Assembly: GCA_963709155.1 (NCBI GenBank)
Contig: CAVPVD010000007.1
Location: 1,798,001 to 1,862,000 of the forward strand
Reading direction: 5' to 3'
Length of the DNA stretch: 64,000 bases
Origin: Bog-159 sp963709155
GTDB taxonomy: Bacteria > Acidobacteriota > Terriglobia > Bryobacterales > Bryobacteraceae
Shown here piece after piece: positions 27,487 to 36,298 of the stretch. The notes under the pieces were generated by a model. That model was not told where the DNA came from. It made no database searches and worked only from the letters and a program-made list of their open reading frames with translations. Position 1 is the stretch's first letter, and every line of letters starts with the position of its first letter. The position numbers were made by a program, and so were the translations under genes.

Positions 27487-29121
27487 CTATACGCGCGCCA
27501 GCGTGAGTGGCCCGGCTTCCAAAACCTCCGGACCGACATCCACAAACTTTTCAAAATTCCTGCTGAAGCGCGCGCTGAGTTCGAGCGCGGCGCGGTCGTA
27601 CGCGGCTTTATCGCCCCACATGCCGCGCGGGTCCAGGAAATCCGGGGGCACATGCGGGCAGGCGCGCGGGACCATCGACCGGAAGAAGGGATGGGGTTCC
27701 ATCGGCACGTCGTCGAGTTGCCCATCGAGTGCGGCCGTCAGCATGGCGCGCGTGTAAGGTAGCCGCATACGTTCGCCGATGCCGTAGGGGCCACCCACCC
27801 AGCCCGTGTTCAGTTGCCAGCACTTTACCTCGTGCCGGCGCATCTTCTCGCCGAGCATGGCGGCGTATTCACCCGCCGGACGCGGCAGGAAAGGCGCGCC
27901 GAAGCAGGCGCTAAAGGTCGCGGCGGGTTCCTTGCCGAGTCCGCGCTCGGTGCCCGCCACCTTGGCCGTATAACCGCTCAGGAAATGATACATGGCCTGC
28001 TCGGGTGTCAGCCGCGAGATGGGCGGCAGGACCCCAAACGCGTCCGCCGTGAGCAGAATTATGTTGTTGGGATGCCCGGCCACGCTGGGCAGCAGCGCGT
28101 GGTCGATGTACTTTAGCGGATAAGCCGCGCGGGTATTCTCGGTGTGCGCGGCCGAATCGAAATCCAGAAGGCGCGTTTCGGCGTCGATGGCCACGTTTTC
28201 AAGCACCGTGCCGAAGCGGATCGCGTTCCAGATCTGCGGCTCGTTCTCGCGCGAAAGGTGAATGCACTTGGCGTAACAGCCGCCCTCGAAATTGAATACG
28301 CCTTCATCGCTCCAGCCGTGCTCGTCATCGCCGATCAGACGGCGCTGCGGATCGGCCGACAAGGTAGTCTTGCCGGTGCCCGACAAGCCGAAAAACAGGG
28401 CCACGCCGCCGCCGTTCCCCACGTTCGAGGAGCAGTGCATAGGCAGGATGCCGCGCGCCGGCAACAGGTAATTCAGAATCGTGAAGACCGACTTCTTCAT
28501 CTCGCCGGCGTAACTGGTGCCGCAAATCAGCACGACCTTCCGGGTGAAGTTCACCACGATGCAGGTTTCCGAGTTGGTGCCGTCTTCGCTGGGCGTCGCC
28601 TGCAGGCGTGGAGCGAAGAAGATAGTGAACTCCGGGACGTGGTCCTGGGTCCGGTTCGGATCCGGCCGGACGAACAACTGCCGCGCGAACAGGGCGTGCC
28701 AGGCGTACTGTGTAATCACGCGGATGGGAAGCGTGTAACGCGGATCGGCGCCCGCGAAACAATCCTGGACGAACAAGTCGTGCCCCTGCCAGTACGCCAG
28801 CATCTTCGCATAGAGGCGATCGAAACTGGCGGGCGTCATTGGCTGATTCACTAGCCCCCATTGCACCGTGTTCTCCGTATCCTCGTCGCGCACGATGAAC
28901 TTGTCCTTGGGTGACCGGCCGGTAAATTGCCCGGTTCCCACCACATAGGAGCCACCGGTGGCGAACAGTCCTTCGTGACGCCGGACCGCGTGCTCCAATA
29001 GTTGCGCGGTACCGAGATTCCAATAGGCGGTATTGATGTTGCGAATCCCATGTTCGGCCAAGCCATATCGGCTGGGCCGGATCCCCGCGTTCGGTGTGGC
29101 GGACGATGTTTCGATGTCCAT
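27487..29121 (-). CDS. pckA: Phosphoenolpyruvate carboxykinase (ATP)
   Basis: This 544-residue enzyme converts oxaloacetate and ATP to PEP and CO2 in gluconeogenesis. The ATG at 29121 (MDIETSSAT) is preferred over an upstream in-frame TTG. Diagnostic motifs: TGQFTGRSPKDKFIV, the kinase-1a P-loop FGLSGTGKTTLSADP (about 240-254), the metal-binding IGDDEHGWSD and the FNFEGGCYAKCI segment. The ATP-dependent type is indicated by similarity to the bacterial/plant form rather than the GTP form. It is divergent from the secreted hypothetical at 29148 with only 26 bases between their start codons. Confidence 0.96.
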   Translation of the reverse strand: MDIETSSATPNAGIRPSRYGLAEHGIRNINTAYWNLGTAQLLEHAVRRHEGLFATGGSYVVGTGQFTGRSPKDKFIVRDEDTENTVQWGLVNQPMTPASFDRLYAKMLAYWQGHDLFVQDCFAGADPRYTLPIRVITQYAWHALFARQLFVRPDPNRTQDHVPEFTIFFAPRLQATPSEDGTNSETCIVVNFTRKVVLICGTSYAGEMKKSVFTILNYLLPARGILPMHCSSNVGNGGGVALFFGLSGTGKTTLSADPQRRLIGDDEHGWSDEGVFNFEGGCYAKCIHLSRENEPQIWNAIRFGTVLENVAIDAETRLLDFDSAAHTENTRAAYPLKYIDHALLPSVAGHPNNIILLTADAFGVLPPISRLTPEQAMYHFLSGYTAKVAGTERGLGKEPAATFSACFGAPFLPRPAGEYAAMLGEKMRRHEVKCWQLNTGWVGGPYGIGERMRLPYTRAMLTAALDGQLDDVPMEPHPFFRSMVPRACPHVPPDFLDPRGMWGDKAAYDRAALELSARFSRNFEKFVDVGPEVLEAGPLTLARV

Positions 29122-29147
29122 AAGCAACCTTATCGTAATATAGTTGC

Positions 29148-29753
29148 ATGAGGTCCGTTCTGTCTCGCGCCGCGGCGTTGCTCGTAGGGGTGGGCTTGAG
29201 CATCACCGGCCAAGTAATCGAATTTGAATCGAACGGCCTTAAATATCAGACGATTACAAAACGCGGCGTGACCGTAATGGTAGCCCGTCTGCCGGGCCAT
29301 GTGCGGGAGCTCAGCATCCTACAGGTGGCGGTTTCGAATGGCTCGCCGGGTCCCTATACCATCCGTCCGGAAGATTTTTCGTATAAGAAGGACGATGGCT
29401 CCGAGCTGCACGCGTGGGCGGCGGCAGATGTGGTGCAAATGCTGAAGGATAAGGGCGGGCGCGGAGACGTGATCAAACTCGTTTCCGCTTATGAAACCGC
29501 CCTCTATGGGATACCGCACATGCGCGTGGCCAACTCCTACGAGGCGCGGCGGCAGGCGGCGCTGGCGGAAGTGAATTCGACCAAATTGAAGGCCGCGGCG
29601 GCGGCTTCCGCGATCGCACTGGTGCAAACCAAGCTGCTGCCGGGCGAATCCACCGACGGGGCCGTGTTCTTCGAAGCCGAAGGCAAGGTCTTCGGCCCCG
29701 GCAAACTGCTGGTCCGCACCAACACCGATACGTTCGAGTTTGGCGCGGAGTAG
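29148..29753 (+). CDS. Secreted hypothetical protein
   Basis: A 201-residue protein with a signal peptide (about 1-21, RAAALLVGVGLSITG) and a beta-rich domain (IEFESNGLKYQTITKRGVTV, YTIRPEDFSYKKDDGSELHA). A helical stretch of Ala/Lys (STKLKAAAAASAIAL) then precedes a final beta segment FFEAEGKVFGPGKLLV. This architecture recurs in acidobacterial exported proteins of unknown function. It reads away from pckA and ends one base before a type-3 hairpin element. Confidence 0.65.
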   Translation: MRSVLSRAAALLVGVGLSITGQVIEFESNGLKYQTITKRGVTVMVARLPGHVRELSILQVAVSNGSPGPYTIRPEDFSYKKDDGSELHAWAAADVVQMLKDKGGRGDVIKLVSAYETALYGIPHMRVANSYEARRQAALAEVNSTKLKAAAAASAIALVQTKLLPGESTDGAVFFEAEGKVFGPGKLLVRTNTDTFEFGAE

Positions 29754-29795
29754 TGGGGCGGCCCTCCAGGCCTGCGCGGGTTCTCCAGAACCCGC
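29754..29795. repeat. Type-3 hairpin element, 5' side of the MoxR/VWA genes
   Basis: GTGGGGCGGCCCTCCAGG is followed by the hairpin GCGGGTTCT-CC-AGAACCCGC. A nearly identical copy lies at 32705-32747, after the VWA gene. The shared core (GGCCTGCGCGGG then TTCTCCAGAACCCGC) is identical in both. They bracket the two-gene MoxR/VWA operon. Confidence 0.8.
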
Positions 29796-29864
29796 ATCTT
29801 GCTGTTTGCGGCGTTTCTCGCCTGTCCAACATTCCTGCGGTACAATCGGGCAAAGGGGGTCAGC

Positions 29865-31379
29865 TTGAGCAAAGCTACCTGGGATTTGCCCCGCACTCTC
29901 GGCGCTCTTCGCAACAGCGCATTTTCCGAGGACCGTATCGGTACCCGGTCCGTCAAAGATGAACTCCGTCATAATCTGATCCGCAAGCTCGAATGCCCTT
30001 CGCCGTTATTTCCGGGCATCGTAGGCTATGAAGAAACCGTCGTACCGCAAGTCGTGAACGCCATTTTGTCGCGCCACAATTTCATCCTGCTGGGCCTGCG
30101 CGGACAAGCTAAAACCCGACTGATCCGCATGTTGACGACGCTGCTCGACGATGTGATGCCGTATGTCGAGGGCTGCGAGATCCACGACAATCCGTACCGC
30201 CCGATCTGCCGCCGCTGCCGCAACCTGATCCAGGAAGACGGCGACGACACGCCCATTGCCTATCTCTCGGCCGAACATCGTTACGTGGAGAAGCTGGCCA
30301 CGCCCGATGTGACCATCGCCGATATGATCGGCGATATCGACCCGATCAAGGCGGCCCGCCGCGGACAGGATATCTCCGACGAACTGACCGTCCACTACGG
30401 CCTGCTGCCGCGGGCCAATCGCGGCGTCTTCGCCATCAACGAGCTGCCCGACCTGGCCGGCAAGATCCAGGTGGGCCTGTTCAACATCATGCAGGAAGGC
30501 GATGTGCAGATCAAAGGCTACCCGGTGCGCCTGCCCCTGGACCTGATGCTGGTATTCACCGCCAATCCGGAAGACTACACCGCGCGCGGCAAAATCATCA
30601 CGCCGCTCAAGGACCGCATCGGCAGCGAAATCCGCACGCACTATCCGGTAACGCTCGATCAGGGCATGGCCATCACGGAGCAGGAGGCCTGGCTGAAGCG
30701 CCCGTCATCGGACGACACGCCCATCGATGTGCGTGTACCCTTGTACATCAAGGAGATCGTGGAGCAGTTGGTCTTCCTGGCGCGCGACGACAAGCGCGTC
30801 GACAAGCGTTCCGGAGTTTCGCAGCGGCTGCCCATCTCGGTGCTCGAAAACGTGGTCTCGAACGCGGAGCGGCGCGCGCTGAAGAATAAGGAGCAGGCAG
30901 CCGTGCCGCGCGTGCTGGATATCTATTCCGCGCTACCCTCCATCACCGGCAAGATGGAGCTGGAATACGAAGGCGAGTTGAAGGGCGGCGACGCGGTGGC
31001 GCGCGAATTGATCCGCGTCGCGGTCGGTAAGGTGTACGACCGTTATTTCGAAGGGGCGAATGTCTCGCAGATCGTGCAGTGGTTCGATCTGGGCGGCAGC
31101 TTGAAACTGGATGAGGGCCAGGATGCCGCGGCGATGGTGCAGGCGTTGGGATCGATCCAGGGCTTGATGGAAAAGCTGAAGGCCCTGAAGCTTTCAGCCA
31201 ACGAGCCGGATGCGGTGCGCGCGTCGGCCGCGGAATTTGTGCTGGAGGGTCTGTATGCGCACCGGCGCATCAGCCGCAACGAGGAGCGCGAATTCGGAGC
31301 GGGCGAACGCAAGCGCGAAGCTCCGTCGCGCGAAGAGGGACCGCCGCAGCGGCCGAACCTGCGGCGGCAATACAACTAG
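29865..31379 (+). CDS. MoxR-like AAA+ ATPase (magnesium-chelatase/sigma-54-interacting-like)
   Basis: About 504 residues from the TTG at 29865, which follows a clear Shine-Dalgarno sequence (AAAGGGGGTC); the longer upstream frame has no ribosome-binding site. The ATPase core has a variant P-loop GLRGQAKTR near 75, Walker B-like GVFAINELPDL, and sensor FTANPEDYTARGKIITPLKDRIG. A Cys-containing loop (CEIHDNPYRPICRRC) inserted after the P-loop could bind zinc. The C-terminal half holds the helical lid and an extension. It pairs with the VWA protein that follows, as MoxR chaperones do, so it probably remodels a target recruited by the VWA domain. The target is unknown. Confidence 0.85.
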   Translation: MSKATWDLPRTLGALRNSAFSEDRIGTRSVKDELRHNLIRKLECPSPLFPGIVGYEETVVPQVVNAILSRHNFILLGLRGQAKTRLIRMLTTLLDDVMPYVEGCEIHDNPYRPICRRCRNLIQEDGDDTPIAYLSAEHRYVEKLATPDVTIADMIGDIDPIKAARRGQDISDELTVHYGLLPRANRGVFAINELPDLAGKIQVGLFNIMQEGDVQIKGYPVRLPLDLMLVFTANPEDYTARGKIITPLKDRIGSEIRTHYPVTLDQGMAITEQEAWLKRPSSDDTPIDVRVPLYIKEIVEQLVFLARDDKRVDKRSGVSQRLPISVLENVVSNAERRALKNKEQAAVPRVLDIYSALPSITGKMELEYEGELKGGDAVARELIRVAVGKVYDRYFEGANVSQIVQWFDLGGSLKLDEGQDAAAMVQALGSIQGLMEKLKALKLSANEPDAVRASAAEFVLEGLYAHRRISRNEEREFGAGERKREAPSREEGPPQRPNLRRQYN

Positions 31380-31382
31380 GCG

Positions 31383-31456
31383 GGTTGTAGGTTATGGGTT
31401 ATGGGTTGTAGGTTATGGCAGCGCACCTATCACCCATAACCGGCCACCCATAACCT
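31383..31456. repeat. Type-4 intergenic hairpin, copy 3
   Basis: Words GGTTGTAGGTTATGGGTTAT and GGGTTGTAGGTTATGG, then CACCTATCACCCATAACC and CACCCATAACC, in inverted order around GCAGCG. It fills the gap between the MoxR-like and VWA genes and stops 7 bases before the VWA start codon. Same word set as 9664-9726 and 11402-11475. Confidence 0.8.
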
Positions 31457-31462
31457 TCTTTT

Positions 31463-32698
31463 ATGAAGATTAAATACTCCAAATACACCGGCGAAGATTT
31501 CGGCATCAACGCCGAAGATCTGCTGCAGGCCCTCTCCGACTTCCTGCTCCAGAGCGGCTTCAACACCCAGTACATGCCCTTCAGCGAGTGGAACGAGCAC
31601 ACCCTGGAGGATCTGAAGAACGCCATCCAGCAGGCGCTCGAGCGCGGCGAACTCTTCGACAACGAGCAAATGCGCGAGGCGATGGAGCGCCTGCAGAACC
31701 TGTCCGCCGAACAAATGCAGAAGCTGCTCGACAACCTGGTGCAGAAGATGATCGACGAAGGCCAGATCACCGTCGGGCAGCCGGACAATGCGCAGCAGGG
31801 CGCGCCGGGCGCGGGCAACGGCCCCGATAGCAAAGTGCGCTTCGAGGTAACCGACAAATCGCTCGACTTTCTGGGCTTCAAGACGTTGAAAGACCTGTTG
31901 GGCTCGCTGGGAAAATCCAGCTTCGGCCGGCACGACACGCGCGACCTGGCCACCGGAATCGAGGCTTCCGGTTCGTCGAAGCAATATGAATTCGGCGACA
32001 CGCTGAACCTGGATATTAGCGAGACGTTGTTTTCGGCCATCCGGCGCGAGGGCGCCAAAGTGCCGCTCGACCTGGAATATAGCGACCTGCACGTGCATCA
32101 GTGCGAATACCAGAGTTCCTGCGCCACGGTCCTGATGCTGGATTGCAGCCACAGCATGATCCTCTACGGCGAGGACCGTTTCACGCCCGCCAAGAAAGTG
32201 GCGTTGGCGCTGGCCCACCTGATCCGCACGCAGTATCCGGGCGACAGCTTGCGCTGCGTGCTGTTCCACGATTCGGCCGAGGAACTGGCCATCAGCCAGC
32301 TCGCGCGCGTGCAGGTGGGGCCGTATTATACGAACACCCGCGACGGCCTGATCCTGGCGCAGCGGCTGCTGGCCCAGGAGCGCAAAGACATGCGCCAGAT
32401 CGTGATGATTACCGACGGCAAGCCCAGTTGCCTGACGCTCGAAGACGGGCGCGTCTACAAGAACGCATTCGGCCTCGACCCGCTGGTGATCAGCCGCACG
32501 CTGGAGGAAGTCAGCCGCTGTAAGAAGCAGGGCATCCTGATCAACACGTTCATGCTGGCCAGCGATTACGGCCTGGTGAACTTCATTCAAAAAGTAACTG
32601 AAATCTGCCGCGGCAAGGCTTATTTCACCACGCCTTACACGCTGGGGCAGTACTTGCTGATGGATTACATGAATCGCAAGACCCGCACCATTCACTAA
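31463..32698 (+). CDS. VWA-domain protein, partner of the MoxR-like ATPase
   Basis: This 411-residue cytosolic protein has a charged helical N-terminal half, including a coiled-coil-like block (about 40-100, QMREAMERLQNLSAEQMQKLLDNL). A von Willebrand A domain occupies about 215-390. The MIDAS motif is MLDCSHSM (DxSxS pattern with Cys between), and the metal-binding Asp reappears in VMITDGKPS. Such proteins act as adaptors for MoxR-type ATPases in maturation or assembly of other complexes. No third partner gene is adjacent. Confidence 0.85.
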   Translation: MKIKYSKYTGEDFGINAEDLLQALSDFLLQSGFNTQYMPFSEWNEHTLEDLKNAIQQALERGELFDNEQMREAMERLQNLSAEQMQKLLDNLVQKMIDEGQITVGQPDNAQQGAPGAGNGPDSKVRFEVTDKSLDFLGFKTLKDLLGSLGKSSFGRHDTRDLATGIEASGSSKQYEFGDTLNLDISETLFSAIRREGAKVPLDLEYSDLHVHQCEYQSSCATVLMLDCSHSMILYGEDRFTPAKKVALALAHLIRTQYPGDSLRCVLFHDSAEELAISQLARVQVGPYYTNTRDGLILAQRLLAQERKDMRQIVMITDGKPSCLTLEDGRVYKNAFGLDPLVISRTLEEVSRCKKQGILINTFMLASDYGLVNFIQKVTEICRGKAYFTTPYTLGQYLLMDYMNRKTRTIH

Positions 32699-32704
32699 TT
32701 GCGT

Positions 32705-32747
32705 GTGGGGCAGGCTTCCAGGCCTGCGCGGGTTCTCCAGAACCCGC
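32705..32747. repeat. Type-3 hairpin element, 3' side of the MoxR/VWA genes
   Basis: GTGGGGCAGG, GCAGGC-TTCCAG-GCCTGC and GCGGGTTCT-CC-AGAACCCGC. Same core as 29754-29795. It starts 7 bases after the VWA stop and may act as a transcript end. Confidence 0.8.
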
Positions 32748-32764
32748 TCTTTGGCGGCTGAGAT

Positions 32765-33766
32765 ATGGCATCCACATATCGCGCAGTCATGTTAACCAGG
32801 AAAGGCGGCCCGGAAGTGCTCGAAATCGTCGAGCTGCCGCTGCCTTCCCCCGCCCCCGGAGAACTGCGCGTACGCGTGCGCGCGGCCGGCGTGGGCGCGA
32901 CCGATCTGGCCATGTTGGAGGGCAACTATATATTCGCCCCCAAAATTCCGTTCGTGCCCGGCTATGAGACCGTCGGCGAGGTGGACGCTCTGGGCGCGGG
33001 CGTCACCGGTTTCGAATTGGGCCAGCGCGTCGCCGCGCTCACCGTTTATGGCGGCTTCGCGGAAATCCTGGTGCGCGGGGCCGAACATTTCCTGCCGGTC
33101 CCGGATAGCGTCTCCGATCGCGACGCGGCCGCCGTGATCCTGAATTTCGTCACCGCCTGGCAAATGATCCACCGCGTGGCAAAAGTGCGATCCGGCCAAT
33201 CCGCCCTGGTCACCGGCGCAGCCGGTGGGGTGGGCACCGCGGCCTTGCAATTGTTGCGGCTGGCGGGCGTGCGGACCTACGGCGCCGCGTCCGCGCCTAA
33301 GCATGCCACGTTGCGCTCGTTGGGCGCCACCCCGGTCGATTACCGCGCGGGACCGCTCGACGACCTCGTGCGCGCGCTCGAACCCGCAGGCGTCAACTAC
33401 GTCTTCGATGCCGTCGGCGGAGCCAACGTCGGTCCCTCGATTCGCGCACTCCGCCCCGGAGGCACCCTGGTTGGCTTTGGTTTCATGGGCGCCCCCGGAA
33501 TGTTTTCCAAGCTGGTCACCTTCGCCAGCCTCTTCCTGGGAGCGCGCCTGCGCGGCCGCCGCGGCGAATTCTACGGCATCACCGGCCTATACCGGAAGAA
33601 TCCCCAGCCTTTGCGTGAAGATCTGCCGAAGATCTTCGCCCTGCTTGCCGAGAAAAAGATCGACCCGCTGGTCACCCACACCTTCGGGCTGCTGGAAGCC
33701 AGGCGGGCCATCGAACTCCTCGCGGCGGGCACGGTCGAAGGCAAAATCGTGCTGTTGAATGGCTAA
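32765..33766 (+). CDS. Quinone oxidoreductase-like MDR protein
   Basis: A 333-residue zinc-lacking medium-chain dehydrogenase/reductase of the QOR type. It has a GroES-like N-terminal domain (about 5-120, TDLAMLEGNYIFAPKIPFVPGYETVG) and a Rossmann NADPH-binding domain with ALVTGAAGGVGTAALQLLRLAG (about 148-170). The C-terminal part has GLLEARRAIELLAAGTVEGKIVL, as in NADPH:quinone reductases and polyketide-type enoyl reductases. Substrate unassigned. Transcribed alone upstream of the Kdp region. Confidence 0.88.
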   Translation: MASTYRAVMLTRKGGPEVLEIVELPLPSPAPGELRVRVRAAGVGATDLAMLEGNYIFAPKIPFVPGYETVGEVDALGAGVTGFELGQRVAALTVYGGFAEILVRGAEHFLPVPDSVSDRDAAAVILNFVTAWQMIHRVAKVRSGQSALVTGAAGGVGTAALQLLRLAGVRTYGAASAPKHATLRSLGATPVDYRAGPLDDLVRALEPAGVNYVFDAVGGANVGPSIRALRPGGTLVGFGFMGAPGMFSKLVTFASLFLGARLRGRRGEFYGITGLYRKNPQPLREDLPKIFALLAEKKIDPLVTHTFGLLEARRAIELLAAGTVEGKIVLLNG

Positions 33767-33841
33767 GTTTCCTGCCGCCGCGCCGCCCAAGACAATCATG
33801 ATTCTTTCTTAACGACTTCCTTATGGACCTCTGCTTATCTT

Positions 33842-34315
33842 GTGAAGAGGTACGCGATGCATGCCAGAACGACGAAGGTGCGCGGCCGGGCCCAGTTACC
33901 TCTGGCGGGAGTCGCGCGGCCGGAAATCCCGCTCGAAGTAGTGGTGCCCTACACCAATCAGGCGCTGACGGCCGAGGCCCTGGCGGCCGCTACCGAAATG
34001 GCCCGCGGTTTTCAGGCGGCGGTCACGTTGATGGCCGTATATGTCCTGCCGTATCCATCACCGCTCGAGTGTCAGGAAGGCATCCGCCGGCGTCTGGAAG
34101 CGGAGCTCACCGCGGTGGCGCGCACGAGTTCGGCGGCCACCCGGGTTAAGCTGGTCTTCGCACGCGATCGCGAAGACGCCTACCTGGGTCTGTTGAGGCG
34201 CCATTCGCTGGTGGTGATTGGCACGCGGGATCGCTGGTGGAGAACCCGGGAGGAACGCCTGGCGCGGAAATTGATGGCCTGCGGACACAGCGTCGCGCTG
34301 GTAAAGGTGAAATAA
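33842..34315 (+). CDS. UspA-like protein upstream of the Kdp operon
   Basis: About 157 residues from the GTG at 33842, or 152 from the ATG at 33857. The core is a UspA-like alpha/beta domain: LEVVVPYTNQALTAEALAAATEMARGF, VTLMAVYVLPYPSP, and a final VVIGTRDRWWRTREERLARKLMACGHSVALVKV, where the ATP-loop glycines are poorly conserved. In other bacteria a Usp domain sits inside the sensor kinase KdpD. Here a stand-alone Usp gene precedes kdpFABC by only a few bases and no kdpD/kdpE are present, so it may be part of potassium sensing. That link is inference. Confidence 0.6.
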   Translation: MKRYAMHARTTKVRGRAQLPLAGVARPEIPLEVVVPYTNQALTAEALAAATEMARGFQAAVTLMAVYVLPYPSPLECQEGIRRRLEAELTAVARTSSAATRVKLVFARDREDAYLGLLRRHSLVVIGTRDRWWRTREERLARKLMACGHSVALVKVK

Positions 34316-34321
34316 AAAACT

Positions 34322-34405
34322 ATGTTGGATCTGTTTTTCGTAGTGCTCACGGTTCTGTTCTTCCTGATTGCCTGGGCATATGTGCGCGGCTGCGACCGCC
34401 TTTAA
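34322..34405 (+). CDS. 27-residue single-span membrane peptide
   Basis: A tiny ORF coding a hydrophobic helix (LDLFFVVLTVLFFLIAWAYV) with a short RGCDRL tail. It is 6 bases after the UspA-like gene and 9 bases before kdpF, which it resembles in size and topology. It probably acts as an accessory Kdp peptide or a membrane anchor. Co-directional spacing and a good hydrophobic profile support it, but it is too short for homology to prove. Confidence 0.6.
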   Translation: MLDLFFVVLTVLFFLIAWAYVRGCDRL

Positions 34406-34414
34406 GAGATTGTC

Positions 34415-34498
34415 ATGGAATACATCCTTGCACTGATCGTCGCCGCGGCCGTGGGTGCTTACCTGATCTACGCCCTGTTGCGCCCGGAGCGCTTCTAA
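34415..34498 (+). CDS. kdpF: K+-transporting ATPase small subunit KdpF
   Basis: A 27-residue peptide (EYILALIVAAAVGAYLIYAL, then LRPERF) forming one membrane helix, with the LLRPERF end typical of KdpF. It stabilises the KdpABC complex. It lies 2 bases before kdpA and 9 bases after the other 27-residue peptide gene. Confidence 0.9.
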   Translation: MEYILALIVAAAVGAYLIYALLRPERF

Positions 34499-34500
34499 CC

Positions 34501-36294
34501 ATGACTTCCATTGGATTGTTTCAGATTTTCCTCTTCTTCCTGATTTTGCTGGCGCTGACCAAGCCGGTCGGGGTATATATGGCGCGCCTGTTCGAAGGCG
34601 AGCGCACCTTCCTGCATCCGGTGGTGCGCCCCTTTGAGCGCCTGATTTACAAGATCTGCGGCGTGGACGAAGCCGGCGAGCAGCACTGGACCCACTACGC
34701 CGGCTCGCTGCTGGCCTTCAGCCTGATGGGCATCCTGCTCACTTACCTGATCCAGCGCATCCAGGGCATGCTGCCGTTCAATCCGCAAGCCTTCGGCGGC
34801 AAGTTGATTACTCCCGACCTGGCGTTCAATACGGCTGTCAGTTTCGGGACGAACACCAACTGGCAAGCCTACACGCCCGAAACAACCGTCAGTTACTTCA
34901 CCCAGATGGTGGGGTTGGCCGTGCATAACTTCACTTCCGCGGCGGCCGGCATCGCCACCGCGATCGCCATGGTGCGCGGATTCTCGCGGCGTTCGGCCCA
35001 CTCCATCGGCAACTTCTGGGTGGATGTCACGCGCGCTACGCTTTACCTGCTGATTCCGATTTCCATCGTAGCCGCGCTGGTGCTGGTCTCGCAGGGTTGC
35101 ATTCAGAATTTCCGCGCGTACGATAAGATCTCGACGCTCGAAGGCGGCGCGCAAACCATCGCGCAGGGACCTACCGCTTCGCAGGAAGCCATCAAGATGC
35201 TGGGCACCAACGGCGGCGGCTTCTTTAACGCCAATTCCGCCCATCCCTTTGAGAACCCCACACCTGGCTCGAACTTCCTGCAGATCCTGTTGATCTTCGT
35301 CATCCCCGCCGGCTTGACTTACACATTCGGCAAGATGGTAAAGGATACGCGGCAAGGGTGGGCGCTATTTGCCGCCATGAGCGTGATATTCCTGGCGGGT
35401 GTCTTCGTGGTTTATCCCGCGGAGCAATCCGGCAATCCCAACCTGACTAAACTCGGCCTGCAGAACGAGGCTACCGCCGCGCAGCCGGGCGGGAACATGG
35501 AAGGCAAGGAGGTACGCTTCGGCATTCCCGCATCCGCCCTGTTCGCGGTGATCACCACGGATGCCAGTTGTGGCGCGGTGAACAGCCTGCACGACAGTTA
35601 TACGCCCCTCGGCGGCATGGTGCCGATGGTCAACATCCAGCTTGGGGAAGTCATCTTCGGCGGCGTCGGCGCGGGCCTCTATGGAATGCTCATGTATGCC
35701 ATCCTGGCCGTCTTCCTGGCGGGCCTGATGGTAGGGCGCACGCCCGAATACCTGTGCAAGAAGATCGAGCAGAAGGAAGTCAAAATGGCCATGCTGGCCA
35801 TGCTGGTCCTGGCCGCCAGCATTCTATTGTTTTCGGCCGGCGGCATCGCGTCGCATTTCGCCAAGAATGCCTGGATCAATCCGCCGGGACCGGGCATCGC
35901 CAACCTCACCAATAAAGGACCGCACGGATTGTCCGAGATGCTCTACGCGTACACCAGCGCCACTGGCAACAATGGCAGCGCCTTCGGGGGCTTGAATCCC
36001 AACACGCCGTTCTTCAACACCACCCTCGGATACGCCATGTTGATCGGGCGCTTCCTGATGATGATTCCGCTGCTGGCGGCCGCGGGCAGCCTGGCGCAGA
36101 AAAAGATGGTGCCGGTTTCGGCCGGGACATTCCCCACGCACGGCGGCCTCTTTGTAGCCTGGCTGGTGGGCGTGATTCTGGTGGTCGGCGCGCTGACTTT
36201 CTTTCCCGCACTGTGCCTCGGCCCGGTCGTCGAGCACTTCCTGATGAATAACGGAAAGCTGTTTTCCGTGCTGATTTTGGGGTTCTGGAGTTGA
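34501..36294 (+). CDS. kdpA: K+-transporting ATPase subunit KdpA
   Basis: A 597-residue polytopic channel subunit that binds and conducts K+. The ATG at 34501 is chosen because the upstream frame overlaps other genes and lacks KdpA homology. Four pore-loop motifs of the superfamily are visible, including FGTNTNWQAY, LGTNGGGFFNANSAHPFENPT near 235, AVITTDASCGAVNSLHDSYTPLGG and GNNGSAFGGLNPNTPF. It pairs with the P-type ATPase KdpB in the next gene, 4 bases downstream. Confidence 0.97.
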   Translation: MTSIGLFQIFLFFLILLALTKPVGVYMARLFEGERTFLHPVVRPFERLIYKICGVDEAGEQHWTHYAGSLLAFSLMGILLTYLIQRIQGMLPFNPQAFGGKLITPDLAFNTAVSFGTNTNWQAYTPETTVSYFTQMVGLAVHNFTSAAAGIATAIAMVRGFSRRSAHSIGNFWVDVTRATLYLLIPISIVAALVLVSQGCIQNFRAYDKISTLEGGAQTIAQGPTASQEAIKMLGTNGGGFFNANSAHPFENPTPGSNFLQILLIFVIPAGLTYTFGKMVKDTRQGWALFAAMSVIFLAGVFVVYPAEQSGNPNLTKLGLQNEATAAQPGGNMEGKEVRFGIPASALFAVITTDASCGAVNSLHDSYTPLGGMVPMVNIQLGEVIFGGVGAGLYGMLMYAILAVFLAGLMVGRTPEYLCKKIEQKEVKMAMLAMLVLAASILLFSAGGIASHFAKNAWINPPGPGIANLTNKGPHGLSEMLYAYTSATGNNGSAFGGLNPNTPFFNTTLGYAMLIGRFLMMIPLLAAAGSLAQKKMVPVSAGTFPTHGGLFVAWLVGVILVVGALTFFPALCLGPVVEHFLMNNGKLFSVLILGFWS

Positions 36295-36298
36295 GACA

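Noticed and set aside
33767..34321. Sigma-54 promoter or potassium/c-di-AMP riboswitch upstream of the Kdp operon
   Set aside because: No TGGCAC-N5-TTGC pattern was seen and the upstream gap of 75 bases is too short for a ydaO/yuaA-type riboswitch.
34237..34500. N-terminal extension of kdpA upstream of 34501
   Set aside because: It overlaps the UspA-like gene, the peptide and kdpF in another frame and shows no KdpA-type membrane segment.
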